Positions 25,476 to 36,200 of a stretch of 42,803 nt of DNA are shown piece by piece. The position numbers and the translations under genes were made by a program. The stretch's first letter is position 1; each line of letters begins with the position of its first letter. Where the stretch lies: the NCBI GenBank assembly GCA_029260035.1, contig JAJDEA010000087.1, positions 1 to 42,803 of the forward strand, read 5' to 3'. The notes under the pieces were generated by a model, which saw only the letters and a program-made list of their open reading frames with translations, was not told the DNA's origin and did no database searches. The stretch comes from Phycisphaerae bacterium (GTDB lineage Bacteria > Planctomycetota > Phycisphaerae > UBA1845).

Positions 25476-26600
25476 TTAGGTTCCCTGCTTGATTTTCGAC
25501 CATTCCGAATCCATTACCGTTTGGGCTGCTGCCAATAAAGCTTCGCGAGCAACCCCAAACTCAGATGCTCGCTTGACAGCTTCGGCAGTGTTTTCCTCGT
25601 ACCCGGTGGCAATCAAGATTAATGCCTTCATTTTACTCAGAAGTTCTTGATGATTCTTGTTTTCTTTTTTCAGCATCAAGGTAAGGCGAGAATGCGTCAT
25701 ATTAAGCTCGTTGTAATATTGGTTATGACTCTCCTCGTTTGTTGGGTCTGAAAAAACACGCGATCTTGACGCCATCGTAGTTAAGAACTGAGTCAGGGTT
25801 TCCTGCAACAAATTGACCCAATGCTGGCGACTTGAGGATACCGTCGAAGCTCGTATCTGTCGGGATACAGTCATATAAGTGACCACAAGGGCGGCGAGTC
25901 CAATGATTGTTGGACCGAGTTGTGAAATGAATTCGTAGATCGCAGGCATGGTATTTGTCCTTTGTGGGGAAAGCGTGATAATCCCCGCTGTTATTCCAAG
26001 TACAATAAGCGTGCTTAGTAATACTCCTGGGGTCATTCCGACGGTGGTTCTTTGCTTCCGATTCTTCCTGTCATTTTGTTGATTACTTTTTCCATGAGTT
26101 TTTGTCATGCTTACGACAACGCAAGAAAAGACTACGGATACAGCAACAGCAATCAATGCGTGCCCATGCCAACGCAAATCGACGATGGAACTCCACGAGA
26201 ATAGAATCACCAACAGAAAAAACAGGTCAAATACAAGGCTGTGATAGAGGACCAACGTTCTTGTTTCACTTAACGCTGAATACACCCCGTTCTTATTAGG
26301 CGGACCATGGTTGCCTATCTCACAGTCTGCGGCGGCTCGTTGGCAAGCCCGGTAGAGATCGCGTGTTCGGAAATCTAGTGCCCAGAGTACCGTCGTGACG
26401 ACTACGCTCGCAAGTGGAATTAGCGAAAAGGCGTAGGTGCAATTTTTCTCGAATGCCCAAGAGCCTGCCACGCCAAGTGCAGCCAGGACAGCAACATAGC
26501 CTGCGAACAGACGGTGCCTCCAGTTGAGAAAATACTGATGGGCGGCGGCACTTTTCTCGTAAACGTCCTTGACCGTTAGATTGCAGTTTTCACTAGGCAT
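25476..26600 (-). CDS. Six-span membrane protein of unknown function, two-part architecture
   Basis: The 374-residue protein has helices at about 32-51, 57-76, 117-139, 147-166, 192-212 and 227-248. The first part contains WRHRLFAGYVAVLAALGVAG, a second helix and DFRTRDLYRACQ after it, which resembles two-helix membrane modules such as SLATT or DUF4231, but I am not sure. The last part, after YMTVSRQIRAS, is a soluble helical tail of about 125 residues that keeps W/Q/R-rich helical segments. It lies on the same strand as the recombinase (26674-28074), 73 bases downstream. Cargo of the island is the likely role; a membrane effector of a defence system is only a speculation. Confidence 0.6.
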   Translation of the reverse strand: MPSENCNLTVKDVYEKSAAAHQYFLNWRHRLFAGYVAVLAALGVAGSWAFEKNCTYAFSLIPLASVVVTTVLWALDFRTRDLYRACQRAAADCEIGNHGPPNKNGVYSALSETRTLVLYHSLVFDLFFLLVILFSWSSIVDLRWHGHALIAVAVSVVFSCVVVSMTKTHGKSNQQNDRKNRKQRTTVGMTPGVLLSTLIVLGITAGIITLSPQRTNTMPAIYEFISQLGPTIIGLAALVVTYMTVSRQIRASTVSSSRQHWVNLLQETLTQFLTTMASRSRVFSDPTNEESHNQYYNELNMTHSRLTLMLKKENKNHQELLSKMKALILIATGYEENTAEAVKRASEFGVAREALLAAAQTVMDSEWSKIKQGT

Positions 26601-26673
26601 AACCTACACTCAATCATTTGCTTGTCATTTCCCTACGAAAATTTGATACTCCGTCGCGACCAACCCGTCAAGG

Positions 26674-28074
26674 TTATGACGTTTTGCCAAAGTAATGTTC
26701 CTCGACAGATTCCACTGCTTCACTGACAATTTCAGGTACCGTCATACCATAATGACGCCAGACTTCATCGCCAGCGTCTCCTAAGAGCATTTTGATAACC
26801 GTCTCATTTGCCCCGGCAATAAGTGCTATGGTTGTGGCAGATTTACGAAATGCTCCAAACGTATATACCAAGTCTAACGATTTCATCTTCACTACAAATT
26901 GCTCACCTAATGGGTCCTTGCGAGAATTGTCGGATGAATGTTGATATTGATTGCCATGAGTTGTCGTAAAAACATAGTTGGCAGATTTGGCGATTTTCTT
27001 GTACTCCCTTAACGCATCGATCGTTCTTTGCCAAAGTGGGATTCGACGAATTCTAATGTTTTTGTCTCGTGACCAATCGTATACTCCATCGTCTCGTATA
27101 TGCGTCCATTGCAATCGAGCTATATCCGCGTTGCTAGCGGCTATGTTCAGCCCCAAGAGACAAATCAGTGACCATTGTTGATCTAAGTTAGTCAACATAC
27201 TTTGAAAATGATCGGGAGTGACAAGGGGTAGCTCTCGTTTGTTTGCTTTCGAATGTCGCAATACTGACAACATATCATCTATGCCAGAGACAACAATATC
27301 TGCCTCTCGATTTGCTGCGGTGAATGCTCCCTTAACAAGCACGAAATGTTTGTTGACGCTGGATACCGAAGTTCCGGGAGCTTTGAGCAATTCTTTGAAA
27401 GGTACATTTTGGGGTTGATCTTTCAGCCAGTTTTTTCGTTTGGCAAGTTCATCACTCCAGAAATCCCGGTAACGTAGAAAATCAGACTTGGTAAGAGTTG
27501 AAAGGGCGGTACTCCGTCCAATGAATTCAAGCCAATGAGATAATCTTCCCTTGGCATCGATGTAATGAGCACGTTTCGTTTCGGGTTCGCGATCAGCCTG
27601 TGCCTTGAGATAGGCTAGGTAGGCATCGGTTACATGTTTGCAGGTTAGTCCTGTATGTTCTTTTGCTGGTTGTTGAATTGCTCCAAGAGTTTCTTCGTTC
27701 TTGCTGGCAATTTCATGGATGAACCGGACAGTAGAAATCTTGAGACGTTTTGCAAGTTGGCTTCGTTGATCGTCAGTCAACTCGCCGACTTGTACTTGCT
27801 CAGTAATCATATGTGCGGCGTCTCGGAAGCCCTTGAGTTGTCCAGCAGATCGATCGAGGGTACTTAGCGTATTTCCGAAAAGATGCTCTGCTTCATGCTC
27901 ATGCCAGCGTTTTTCGGCAATGTTTTGGATGTTGGAATCATTCTTGCGAATCGCTGAATTTTCACGCGATCCTGATCCTCCAAAGTATTTTGGTTTCGCC
28001 TCATAAAGGCGATACCAACCCTTGGTCGTATGCCAGCGAAGTCCCGGCTTTTGTCTACGTCCACGTTTTGCCAT
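26674..28074 (-). CDS. Tyrosine-recombinase-like integrase with degenerate active site
   Basis: The 466-residue protein has a basic N-terminus, a SAM-like core-binding domain (about 145-275, CKHVTDAYLAYLKAQ and SVSSVNKHFVLVKGAF) and an integrase catalytic fold from about 290. The fold is clear, but the residues are not: box I reads GLNIAASNADIARLQW with no arginine, the HxxR box reads YTFGAFRKS with Arg but no His, the GH box reads LLGDAG, and the nucleophile candidate is in WRHYG. Integrases lacking the box I arginine are, as I recall, frequent in planctomycetes, so it may still act. It sits 148 bases from tRNA-Cys, on the 3' side of that gene, the usual place for an island integrase. Four 12-base repeats lie just before its start. 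Confidence 0.82.
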   Translation of the reverse strand: MAKRGRRQKPGLRWHTTKGWYRLYEAKPKYFGGSGSRENSAIRKNDSNIQNIAEKRWHEHEAEHLFGNTLSTLDRSAGQLKGFRDAAHMITEQVQVGELTDDQRSQLAKRLKISTVRFIHEIASKNEETLGAIQQPAKEHTGLTCKHVTDAYLAYLKAQADREPETKRAHYIDAKGRLSHWLEFIGRSTALSTLTKSDFLRYRDFWSDELAKRKNWLKDQPQNVPFKELLKAPGTSVSSVNKHFVLVKGAFTAANREADIVVSGIDDMLSVLRHSKANKRELPLVTPDHFQSMLTNLDQQWSLICLLGLNIAASNADIARLQWTHIRDDGVYDWSRDKNIRIRRIPLWQRTIDALREYKKIAKSANYVFTTTHGNQYQHSSDNSRKDPLGEQFVVKMKSLDLVYTFGAFRKSATTIALIAGANETVIKMLLGDAGDEVWRHYGMTVPEIVSEAVESVEEHYFGKTS

Positions 28075-28093
28075 TCCAGTCCCTTTAGAATTT

Positions 28094-28151
28094 GGTACAG
28101 GTAATGGTACAGGTAATTAGATCAAATGTACAGGGAATTGGTACAGGGAAT
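28094..28151 (-). repeat. Four direct repeats of GGTACAGGTAAT type before the integrase gene
   Basis: Copies are at 28094-28105, 28106-28117 (exact tandem pair, GGTACAGGTAAT), 28127-28138 (TGTACAGGGAAT) and 28140-28151 (GGTACAGGGAAT). They lie between the integrase start and the tRNA 3' end, a place where integrase arm sites or regulator sites are expected. Confidence 0.65.
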
Positions 28152-28221
28152 TCAAATAATTGCTGAATTGCAGGCTGGATGGATTTGCGGTAAACCCTTT
28201 ATTTTCAGGGTATTATGAAAT

Positions 28222-28294
28222 AGGCGGCGGTGGGATTCGAACCCACGGTAACGGATTTGCAATCCGCCCCCTTAGTCCACTTGGGTACGCCGCC
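28222..28294 (-). tRNA. tRNA-Cys (anticodon GCA)
   Basis: The minus strand folds into a full cloverleaf: acceptor GGCGGCG/CGCCGCC, anticodon arm with loop TTGCAAA (anticodon GCA), and T-arm GTGGG-TTCGAAT-CCCAC. The discriminator base is U, the identity base expected for tRNA-Cys. CCA is not encoded. The 3' end faces the integrase gene, the usual orientation when a genomic island is inserted at a tRNA gene. Confidence 0.93.
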
Positions 28295-29047
28295 GAATGC
28301 TTTCGGCTATTATCCGGTACAAACCCGGCTCGCTAGCGTCATGAAAAAGACGCCGGAAAAAACTCTTGTGGCTTACTTCGTCAATCGAAAGCCACTTGGA
28401 TCGAAAAGCAGCATGCGTCGCCGAATGAAGCCATCTCTTTGGAGCGAGGCTGTACGCTCATCTGCAAGTCAAGAAGAACTTTGTCTTGTCGTTCTTTCTG
28501 AACTTCCCTTATCGGCATTTAGTCCGCCGAACGCAAAGCTGCCTGAACGAGCTGAGCGGGCGAATACGTTTAGCCGGGATGTCCGTGGGACGCAAGTACT
28601 ATCGCCCAACTCAAAGCCTTAGCCATCCATTGTACGGCATTTTTTGATCACGAAAAGAGCATCAGCGCAGATTTGAGGGAAGAAGAGCAGCGCAATCGCG
28701 CCGATATTTCCATCTTCAGGCATGATTCGGTTGTTATAGGGACTTTGAGTAACCGATGGAGGCCTAAGGTTGGTTCTTGGGTGGCTGATACGAGTTGTTT
28801 CTCTCGCGATGTGGGCTTGCGGGAACTTCGCTGGTACGTCCATTCTGATCGCAATTTCCTTGCATGTGGTTTACAACTGTGCTTATTCCTTGGCGACAGT
28901 TTGGCGCAGGGCATCCGGGATACGGTGAATGTTTGATGTGTTTGGATTTCGAGTAGGGTTTGGCTGATAATGATCTCATTTGTGCATTGGCGCTTCACGA
29001 GTGCGAGAAGAAGCCTGTGCTGAAAACTCACTGAACAACGGATCGCA
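28295..29047. other. Region upstream of tRNA-Cys without a confident gene
   Basis: Several short frames occur on both strands (28340-28622 plus, 28673-28936 plus, 28619-28979 minus in two frames). None has a motif, a good ribosome site or membrane pattern. A third plus-strand frame (about 28430-28636) reads like a basic aromatic-rich protein end (FVLSFFLNFPYRHLVRR, then SVGRKYYRPTQSL), which may be gene debris. Confidence 0.45.
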
Positions 29048-29530
29048 ATGAAACCGACCTTCAAGCTCAATCTTGTTCTGGTAACGATTGCTTTTGGGTT
29101 TGGCCTGGTCTTGGCATTCTTTCTATTGCGTGAGCCTACTGTTCCGTTGACCTTGTTGAATCTCAAAGACGCGCGGGGTGTTTGGCGCCAAGCAGGGGTT
29201 GCCGATTACGACACGCAGTACGTCATGCACAAGAGCGAGTACGATGTGGCGGTTCGAGCCGGAATCGTTACAAGTCTCAAGGTTGATGGACGAGTCCCGC
29301 TCGCTACTGATTGGCGGGCTTATTCGGTTGATGGGCTATTTGATATTCTGGAGTTAGAGCTGGCTGGCAATCCTATGCCAAAGAATGACGAAGTTGGTAA
29401 GGCTAAGCCAGTGATGATGCGTGTTCGGTTCAATCGAGAATTGGGTTACGTTGAGCGATATATCCGTGGGTCCGGAGGCTTCGGCAAAGCAACTTCGATT
29501 CGGCTGATTAGTTTTTTGCGCAGTCATTGA
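29048..29530 (+). CDS. Membrane-anchored DUF6174-like protein
   Basis: The 160-residue protein has one N-terminal membrane helix (LVLVTIAFGFGLVLAFFLL, about 9-27) and a small soluble domain. The soluble part reads ARGVWRQAGVADYDTQYVM, then YDVAVRAGIVTSLKVDGR, and later VDGLFDILEL and VRFNRELGYVERY. This fits the DUF6174 outline (W...YDFxY..., V.V.nG.v, tve.lF..i, v.yd..yGyP..i). Function of that family is unknown; the domain should lie outside the cytosol. No good ribosome site was seen, but the start gives a clean membrane anchor. Confidence 0.7.
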   Translation: MKPTFKLNLVLVTIAFGFGLVLAFFLLREPTVPLTLLNLKDARGVWRQAGVADYDTQYVMHKSEYDVAVRAGIVTSLKVDGRVPLATDWRAYSVDGLFDILELELAGNPMPKNDEVGKAKPVMMRVRFNRELGYVERYIRGSGGFGKATSIRLISFLRSH

Positions 29531-29679
29531 TGCATAGCCAAGGCCAAGTTGAGCCTTGTTTGTGGGTTATCGCAAGCATGTTCTCTCGTTTGGTAGAGTC
29601 TTGCGATTGCGGTCGTTTCGTTTCGGTTTGTCCTTCAGGGCGCATGCCATGCAGCAATGAACTGACGTTATGACGGCAT

Positions 29680-30048
29680 TTATTGTTCCGAGACAGCGCC
29701 ATCGTTATCACTCATTTCGTCTTGTTCGAACGCGCTTGAGGCGAGCAGGTCAAAGCACTCCAGGCAGAGGGTTTCGTCGCAACCTGTTGTGGGGTCTTCG
29801 CATGCGGTACAGGCCATCCGGTTGTCTTCTTGCACCTCTTCCAACGTCGCACCGTTTTGGCGGGCAACTTCGTACAATGGGGCGGTCGCGTCGATTTCCG
29901 CATCGGTGAATCCTGCATCTCGACAGACCTGCGGCGCGGGCAGCGGGGGAACAAGCGCGCTCGCACAGCCCACGGCTATTGCAGCTATGGATGACGTGAT
30001 CCACGCAGCGGTTTTACGGACTGGTGTAATTGGCCAATTACTTTTCAT
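29680..30048 (-). CDS. Small cysteine-rich lipoprotein or secreted protein
   Basis: The ATG at 30048 gives a 122-residue product with a signal: RKTAAWITSSIAAIAVGCASA with a possible lipobox Cys at about 28. The mature part begins with Pro-rich sequence and then FTDAEIDATAPLYEVARQNG, a helical segment, followed by a Cys-rich core (CTACEDPTTGCDETLCLECF) with CxxC pairs and an acidic end. The pattern MACTACE...GCxxxxCxxCF is like a small export-linked cysteine motif, but I cannot name a family. The start is uncertain, since the ribosome-like GTGGAA is too close. Confidence 0.55.
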   Translation of the reverse strand: MKSNWPITPVRKTAAWITSSIAAIAVGCASALVPPLPAPQVCRDAGFTDAEIDATAPLYEVARQNGATLEEVQEDNRMACTACEDPTTGCDETLCLECFDLLASSAFEQDEMSDNDGAVSEQ

Positions 30049-30276
30049 TTCCACAGCATAAACGAGCGAATTGACTGACGCCACCTCGGGGCTGAAATCC
30101 GGCACATTGGATTGCTCAAATCAGCGATCACTGAAGGTTGAGTCTGGATTACACCGTTTCGTTGGGTTCAATTGGCTGAACACGCCGATAAATGTTGCGG
30201 GGAGTTACGCGCGCCGAGCAAGGCCCAACTCTGTCCCAGAGGGTCCGGTATTCGACGAGAGCATGGAGGCTCACGT

Positions 30277-33200
30277 TTGTTGACTTGCACCTACCAACTT
30301 AAGCCTGCCATTTGCACCATTGTGGCTTTGCTCTTCGCTTCGAGCCTAGCCGATGCGCAAACTCCCGCTCATCAGTTTTCTTTTGTTCCCGCTTCTGATG
30401 CGCAGTTGGGTGGCCCTGCTTTCGATTATCGAATTGGTGTTTTCGAAGTTCGCAATGACCAGTACGTTGCCTTCCTGAATGACGCATTAGTCAATCTTGA
30501 TAACAATCGTGGCGCGTACATGTTTTTTGACGTTGACACGGGAGAAGTTTTTATCCACAGCGGTGCTGTTGGCCTTGCAGGGCAAAATGGAGCGGGCACG
30601 CTGTTTTTCGATCCGTCAGCCAATTCAGCCATCGCGTACAATTCGACGACGTCGCAATTCGACGTCGTTGCGGGCTTGGAGGATCATCCGGTGACTGGCG
30701 TCAGTTGGTTTGGGGCGCTTAAGTTCTGCAACTGGCTTACGCTTGAAGCGGGTCTCGACCCCGACGAAAGGGTGTATCAGGAAGCGCCGAATTCCGATTT
30801 GGATAGCTGGCATCCTGTTACCATTACTGATGCGGATTGGGCGACGCGCGACTTGTCGCCCTCAGAGCGTAATAGCTTATTGCAAAAGCTCGGCTTTCGA
30901 CTGCCGATGGATGGCGGAGACGGCGCTGGTGAGCCTAGCTCATACAACGAATGGTACAAAGCAGCCGCGTTTGATGGTGCGGGCAGCGATTGGACGTATG
31001 GATTTGGAGGCAATGGGCCTGTCACCGATGCCGACGCAAACTATCGTTGCAGTGGCGATCCATTTGAAGACCCCTCGTGTTTTATTGGGGCTACTACGCC
31101 GGTTGGATTCTACGACGGCGTCAACATATTGACAGTTGGATCATCGACGGCGGATACAAACAATTGGTACGGGCTTTATGATGTTTCCGGCAACGTTTGG
31201 GAGTGGATGCAGGACAAGTCGTTTGACTCCGCCGATCGTCAAAATCGCGGCGGTTCATATCGAAATGGAGTGACCACGCTGGAAGTTTCACGCGATGCGC
31301 CACGGGCGGCCACTGCCGTAGACGATTCGACGGGCTTTCGTCTTGTCCAGTCCGTTCTCGATTCACTGCTTGTGACGCCGTTCGATGGGTTCGCCAATAA
31401 CGGTATGTGGGGCGGACCCTGGAATGAGTCGGCTGTCGACCGGTCTTACAAGCTCACCAACGTGACCGATCAAGCGGTCACATTCGATGTTTCCACAGAT
31501 GTCAATTGGTTGACCGTAGTGGTGACTGATGAAAACGGTGTTGGCCCGGCGACAACGCCGGTTGTGCTATCGCCGGGAGCCACCGCGCAGCTCGATGTGA
31601 CGCTTGCCGTTATATGCTCGGCTGGCTTATCTGACGGAGCCAGTTCCGGAATCGTGACTATATTGGATGTGGACGATGGTTCGACTCACGAACGGACGGT
31701 TCAGTTGTCGGTCGCAGAGCCGATGAGCCTGTCGCCGTCGCAGCCATTCAGCGCTGCGGAGTTGATTGGGGATCCGATCTCGACGCACTCTATTGCGGTG
31801 ATGAACAATTCGGACTCCGACATTACATGGTCAGCGACTTGGCAGGATACGACGATTCCTTCATCGAATGGCGCGTGGCTGTTGCTTAACGGAGGGGCGT
31901 CGGTGGCTTCGTCCTTGCTGACTAGCCAGCAATCAACGCCACTTGATATTTCGTTTGATCCAACTTTTCTCGACGCTGGCGTTTACTCTGCCGACGTTGA
32001 GATCGAAGATGAATGCACAGGAAAGACACTCGTCGTGCAGGTGACGATTACGATACAGCCTCGATTCAGCGTAAGCCCGGCGACTCTTGTGACTTCGACG
32101 GGCACCTGCATTGGTCCCGCTACTCCCGACAGTCAGGTGGTTACATTCGACAATGTCACCGGGTCGCCAGCTAATTGGTTTGTAGAGCTGGAGCCAGTAC
32201 TGCCTGAGACGGACGTTAGCTGGATCGATGTCACGGCAATGTCTGGTGTTCTTATGGCTACAACTGGCACCGAGGATGTAACGGTTACGATAAACGGACA
32301 GGCGAATCTGAAACCAGTGGGAAGCTATTCCATTAAGATGAAGTTTTCTGCAGGTGCGGGTGAACCGGTGCAGGCTGAGCGAATTGTCACGCTCAATGTC
32401 GGTCAGCCGGTTTCGCCGATTGGGAACGTGATGTTTGTGGGGCCTGTGAACGACCTGTTCACTCCGTCGAGTGCAACGTATACGATTCAAAACCCTGGTG
32501 TCGTCGGCGGGCTTGAGTGGGATGCGGTCGTGAGTGAGACGAGTGCTCCGAGTTTTCCAAGTGGTGTCACATGGTGGCAGTTGTCGCAGTCGGCTGGTAT
32601 CATCTTGAATGCGACCGGCACGGATGATATCGTGATTACGCCATCGCAAGAGGCTTTGAGCCTGCCAATCGGAACGTATGTTGCGGATGTTTCGATCACC
32701 CTGGTTGACCCGTCGAATGTCGCTGCTCCGTGTATTGTCAATCGAACGATTACCCTTGTCATTGGTGTGCAAGGCGTCTCTCTCAATATGGTTAGCGTTC
32801 CAGCCGAAGACGCTCAGCCATTCGGACCAACTTATCTGTTTCGCATATCGAAATACGAAGTGTCGAATGACGACTTTGTTCGTTTTCTAAACGACGCACT
32901 GGTAGCCGATGCTGTGGACCCGAACGACTGGCGTACCCAATACATGGTCCATGATACGTCGGCTGGTTTGGTTCACCTCAGTGATCAAACGATGCTTTTT
33001 GATGCGAGTGTGGCAGGAGATATTCAGTTTGACCCGTTGGTCAACGGTGGGGCGTGGGTCGTTTCCGCAGGAAAGGAACGCCACCCCGTCTCGGGTGTGA
33101 GTTGGTATGGTGCTTTGAAGTATTGCAATTGGCTCACCGTCGTGCAGGGGATGACCAACCCCGATCAGCGAGCGTATAACGAAGGGCCGACCGCTTCGGA

Positions 33201-36200
33201 TTGGTACCCGATAACGGCTGATCCGGTTGCCTATGGCTCTCGCGATCTTGTGCCGGCAGAAAGGCAGTTGCTCGCGCAAAACGTGCGAGGCTTTCGATTG
33301 CCTATGGATGATGAGTCGTCGAGTGCAAGCCCTTACAACGAGTGGTACAAAGCGGCAGCATGGGACAACGCAAATTCGATGAATCGGATGTTTGGCTTCG
33401 GGAGAGACTCGCTCACTTTGGCTGATGCGAATTACCAGGATAGTATGGACCCGTTCGACAACGGAACTACGCCGATCGAATTCTTTGGCATCGATGGAAC
33501 GCGTGTATGGGATGATCCGACATTCGGATGGGGATCGCAGCCTCCCAGCGCGTTCAACGTCGTGGACACGGAGAATGGCTACGGTCTCTACGACCTGACA
33601 GGCAATGTTGCGGAGTGGGTGCAGGATTCTGGGTTTTTCACGTCTGAGCGTGCCATTCGAGGCGGGCATTATGAAAATCTGTTCGATTCCGTGTTTTTGG
33701 AAGCAAGCGGAAGAAGCTCTCGCGACCCGTCAGCCACGGAAGCGACCATCGGGTTTCGAGTTGTTCAGACGATCGTACAGGGCGATTTGCTGGTTTCGGA
33801 AAAGCAAGGACTGGTGCGCGCGTCAGGAGTGATCGGCGGGCCATTCACTCCGAGCCTGTTCACGATTCAAATCGACAATCCAACAGAACAAACGATCGAT
33901 GGATTGACTGTGTCGTCGGATGCCGCTTGGCTGACCGTTCCTTCTGTGCAGCCAAACCCTATAGCACCAGCGGCATTTAGTGACGTTGATTTGACGGTGA
34001 ATACCGATCCAACCGAAGTGTCCGTGGCTCCGGGGCCGCTAGGTGATTTCGCCCTTGTACCAGGCAATGACGTTCAGGTCGGGCCTACAAGCAACGGCCC
34101 GACCTATGACTTTTGGATTAGCCGGACGGAAGTGACGAACGATCAATTCGTCCAGTTTCTAAATGACGCGCGAAGCGACACGCAAAACGCGATGCCAGGC
34201 ATTCGCAGTGACCACATGTTCTTCGATACGGATTCAGGGGATGTTTATATTCACGATCAAGTGATAGGTGAAGAGGGTACAACGGCTCCAACTTTGACCG
34301 TCTCGACGCTTCTTTACGATGCGTCCGCTGGTCGTATTCAACTGATTGGCGATCTGTACCAAGTACAGGCGGGTTTTGGCAGCCATCCAGTTGTGGGCGT
34401 GAGTTGGTATGGGGCGATTAAGTATTGCAATTGGCTCTCCGTCAATCAGGGGATACCGAAAGAGTTCCTCGCCTATGACGAAGCGCCCAGTGTCGACATG
34501 ATGGGCGCTAACAGCCTTCACCGCTGGAGGCCCGTTTTTACGGATGATGCAACATGGGTTCCGGGTGGTGTGACCGGTGCGCTGCGGGATCAACTTATCC
34601 GTGAAACCATGGGGTATCGTTTGCCCATGGATGACGAGGCGATGACCGCTTCGCCTTATAACGAGTGGTACAAGGCTGCGTCCTTCAAAGAGCGTGACTC
34701 GGCGACAGGCAATTTGATTTACGACGCGGTTTATGGATTTGGTCGAGATGGGCCTTTGGCATCAACTGATGCAAACTACTTGCATAGCGGCGACACAGAG
34801 TTCAACGGCACGACGCCGGTTCGATTTTTTGACGGCGTACAGGGGTTGTTCGAAGCGACAAGCGTATGTCTTTTGCATCAACCTGCGCCTACGTTGACCG
34901 TGGCTACTAAAAACGGTTACGGATTGCACGACGCTACAGGTAATGTGGCAGAATGGATGCAGGACTTCGGCGCTATCGCGACCGAACGAGTTGTGCGAGG
35001 AGGGAGCTGGCTCGACGATGTCGCATCACTGGCGCTTATGGTCAACGAACGGGGATTTCTCTCCGCTGATACGACGAACGATTCGACAGGGTTTAGGGTG
35101 GTACGAGGGGTTGGGCAAATCGCTACGACGACGGTGACCGAAAGCGTCTTTGACGGTTCATTCACGACTCGGTTTATTCTCGACGCAGAGGAGCCGTTCG
35201 ATGTTTTACCATTAGGCGACGTCGCGCCAGCGAGTACCTTGTATGGCACTCCACGGGCAGGCTTACTTCAACAGTATTCATTAACGAATAACTCGGCATC
35301 TGATATGGGCTGGCGCGTCAAGGTGAATCAATCCTGGCTCGAGGCTAGCGTGCCGAGTCAGAGCATTGTCGGTGCGCAAGAGGTCTTCGGGACCATGACC
35401 ATGGGTGTTTTGCCGGATATCGAGGTGGCTGCCAAGACGAGCGCGGACACACTCGGGCCGGGAGAGCACGCCGGTACTATTACCTTTACGAATGACACGA
35501 CGGGAGGGGCGATCCTTCGTAATGTGAAAATGGTGATTGACCAGCCGGTACTTGTCACCTCGGTTGACGCTGCGCCGTTTGAATATACTGGTTTGCCCGG
35601 TGGGCCTTTTGCCACTCCGGGGACGACATCTGCGCCGGGCGAGTATTGGTTCTCTCTGGATAATCAAGTTGCGTTCGATATCGATTATCAGATCTCAGTG
35701 TCACAATCTTGGCTCGCCGTCGAACTGAGGCTTCCCGACCCGTTTTCCTTGCTGAATGGCACGCTCAGCGCTGCGCCTGCAACGTTGCCAATGAAGATTG
35801 TACTGACACCAGGTGCCGACACGTTGACGGCTGGCGAGTACTTAGCGGATTTGCAGGTCGATTGGACGGACACGAGCAACGGCAATCTATCCAGTCTTGT
35901 TGAGCAGCCGATCAAGCTCGTTGTTCAGGATTGGATCGACGTGCAAAGGCTGGGGGCTGTTGTTATCGGGGAGCCGTGGTTGATAAGCGGCGTTGATCCG
36001 AACAACCTTGAGTCTGCGACGTTCATGCTGACGAATAATAATACCGTGCCCATTGATGTTGCGATTTGTGTGGATAGTGCCTGGCTTGAATCGGATCAAT
36101 CCATCGTAGAGGTTTTTCCTGGCCAAACCGTGAATGTGCTGGTTTCGCTGGGGCAGGGATCGCTCGATCTGTTTGACGGAATCCATCGATCACGCGTTGT

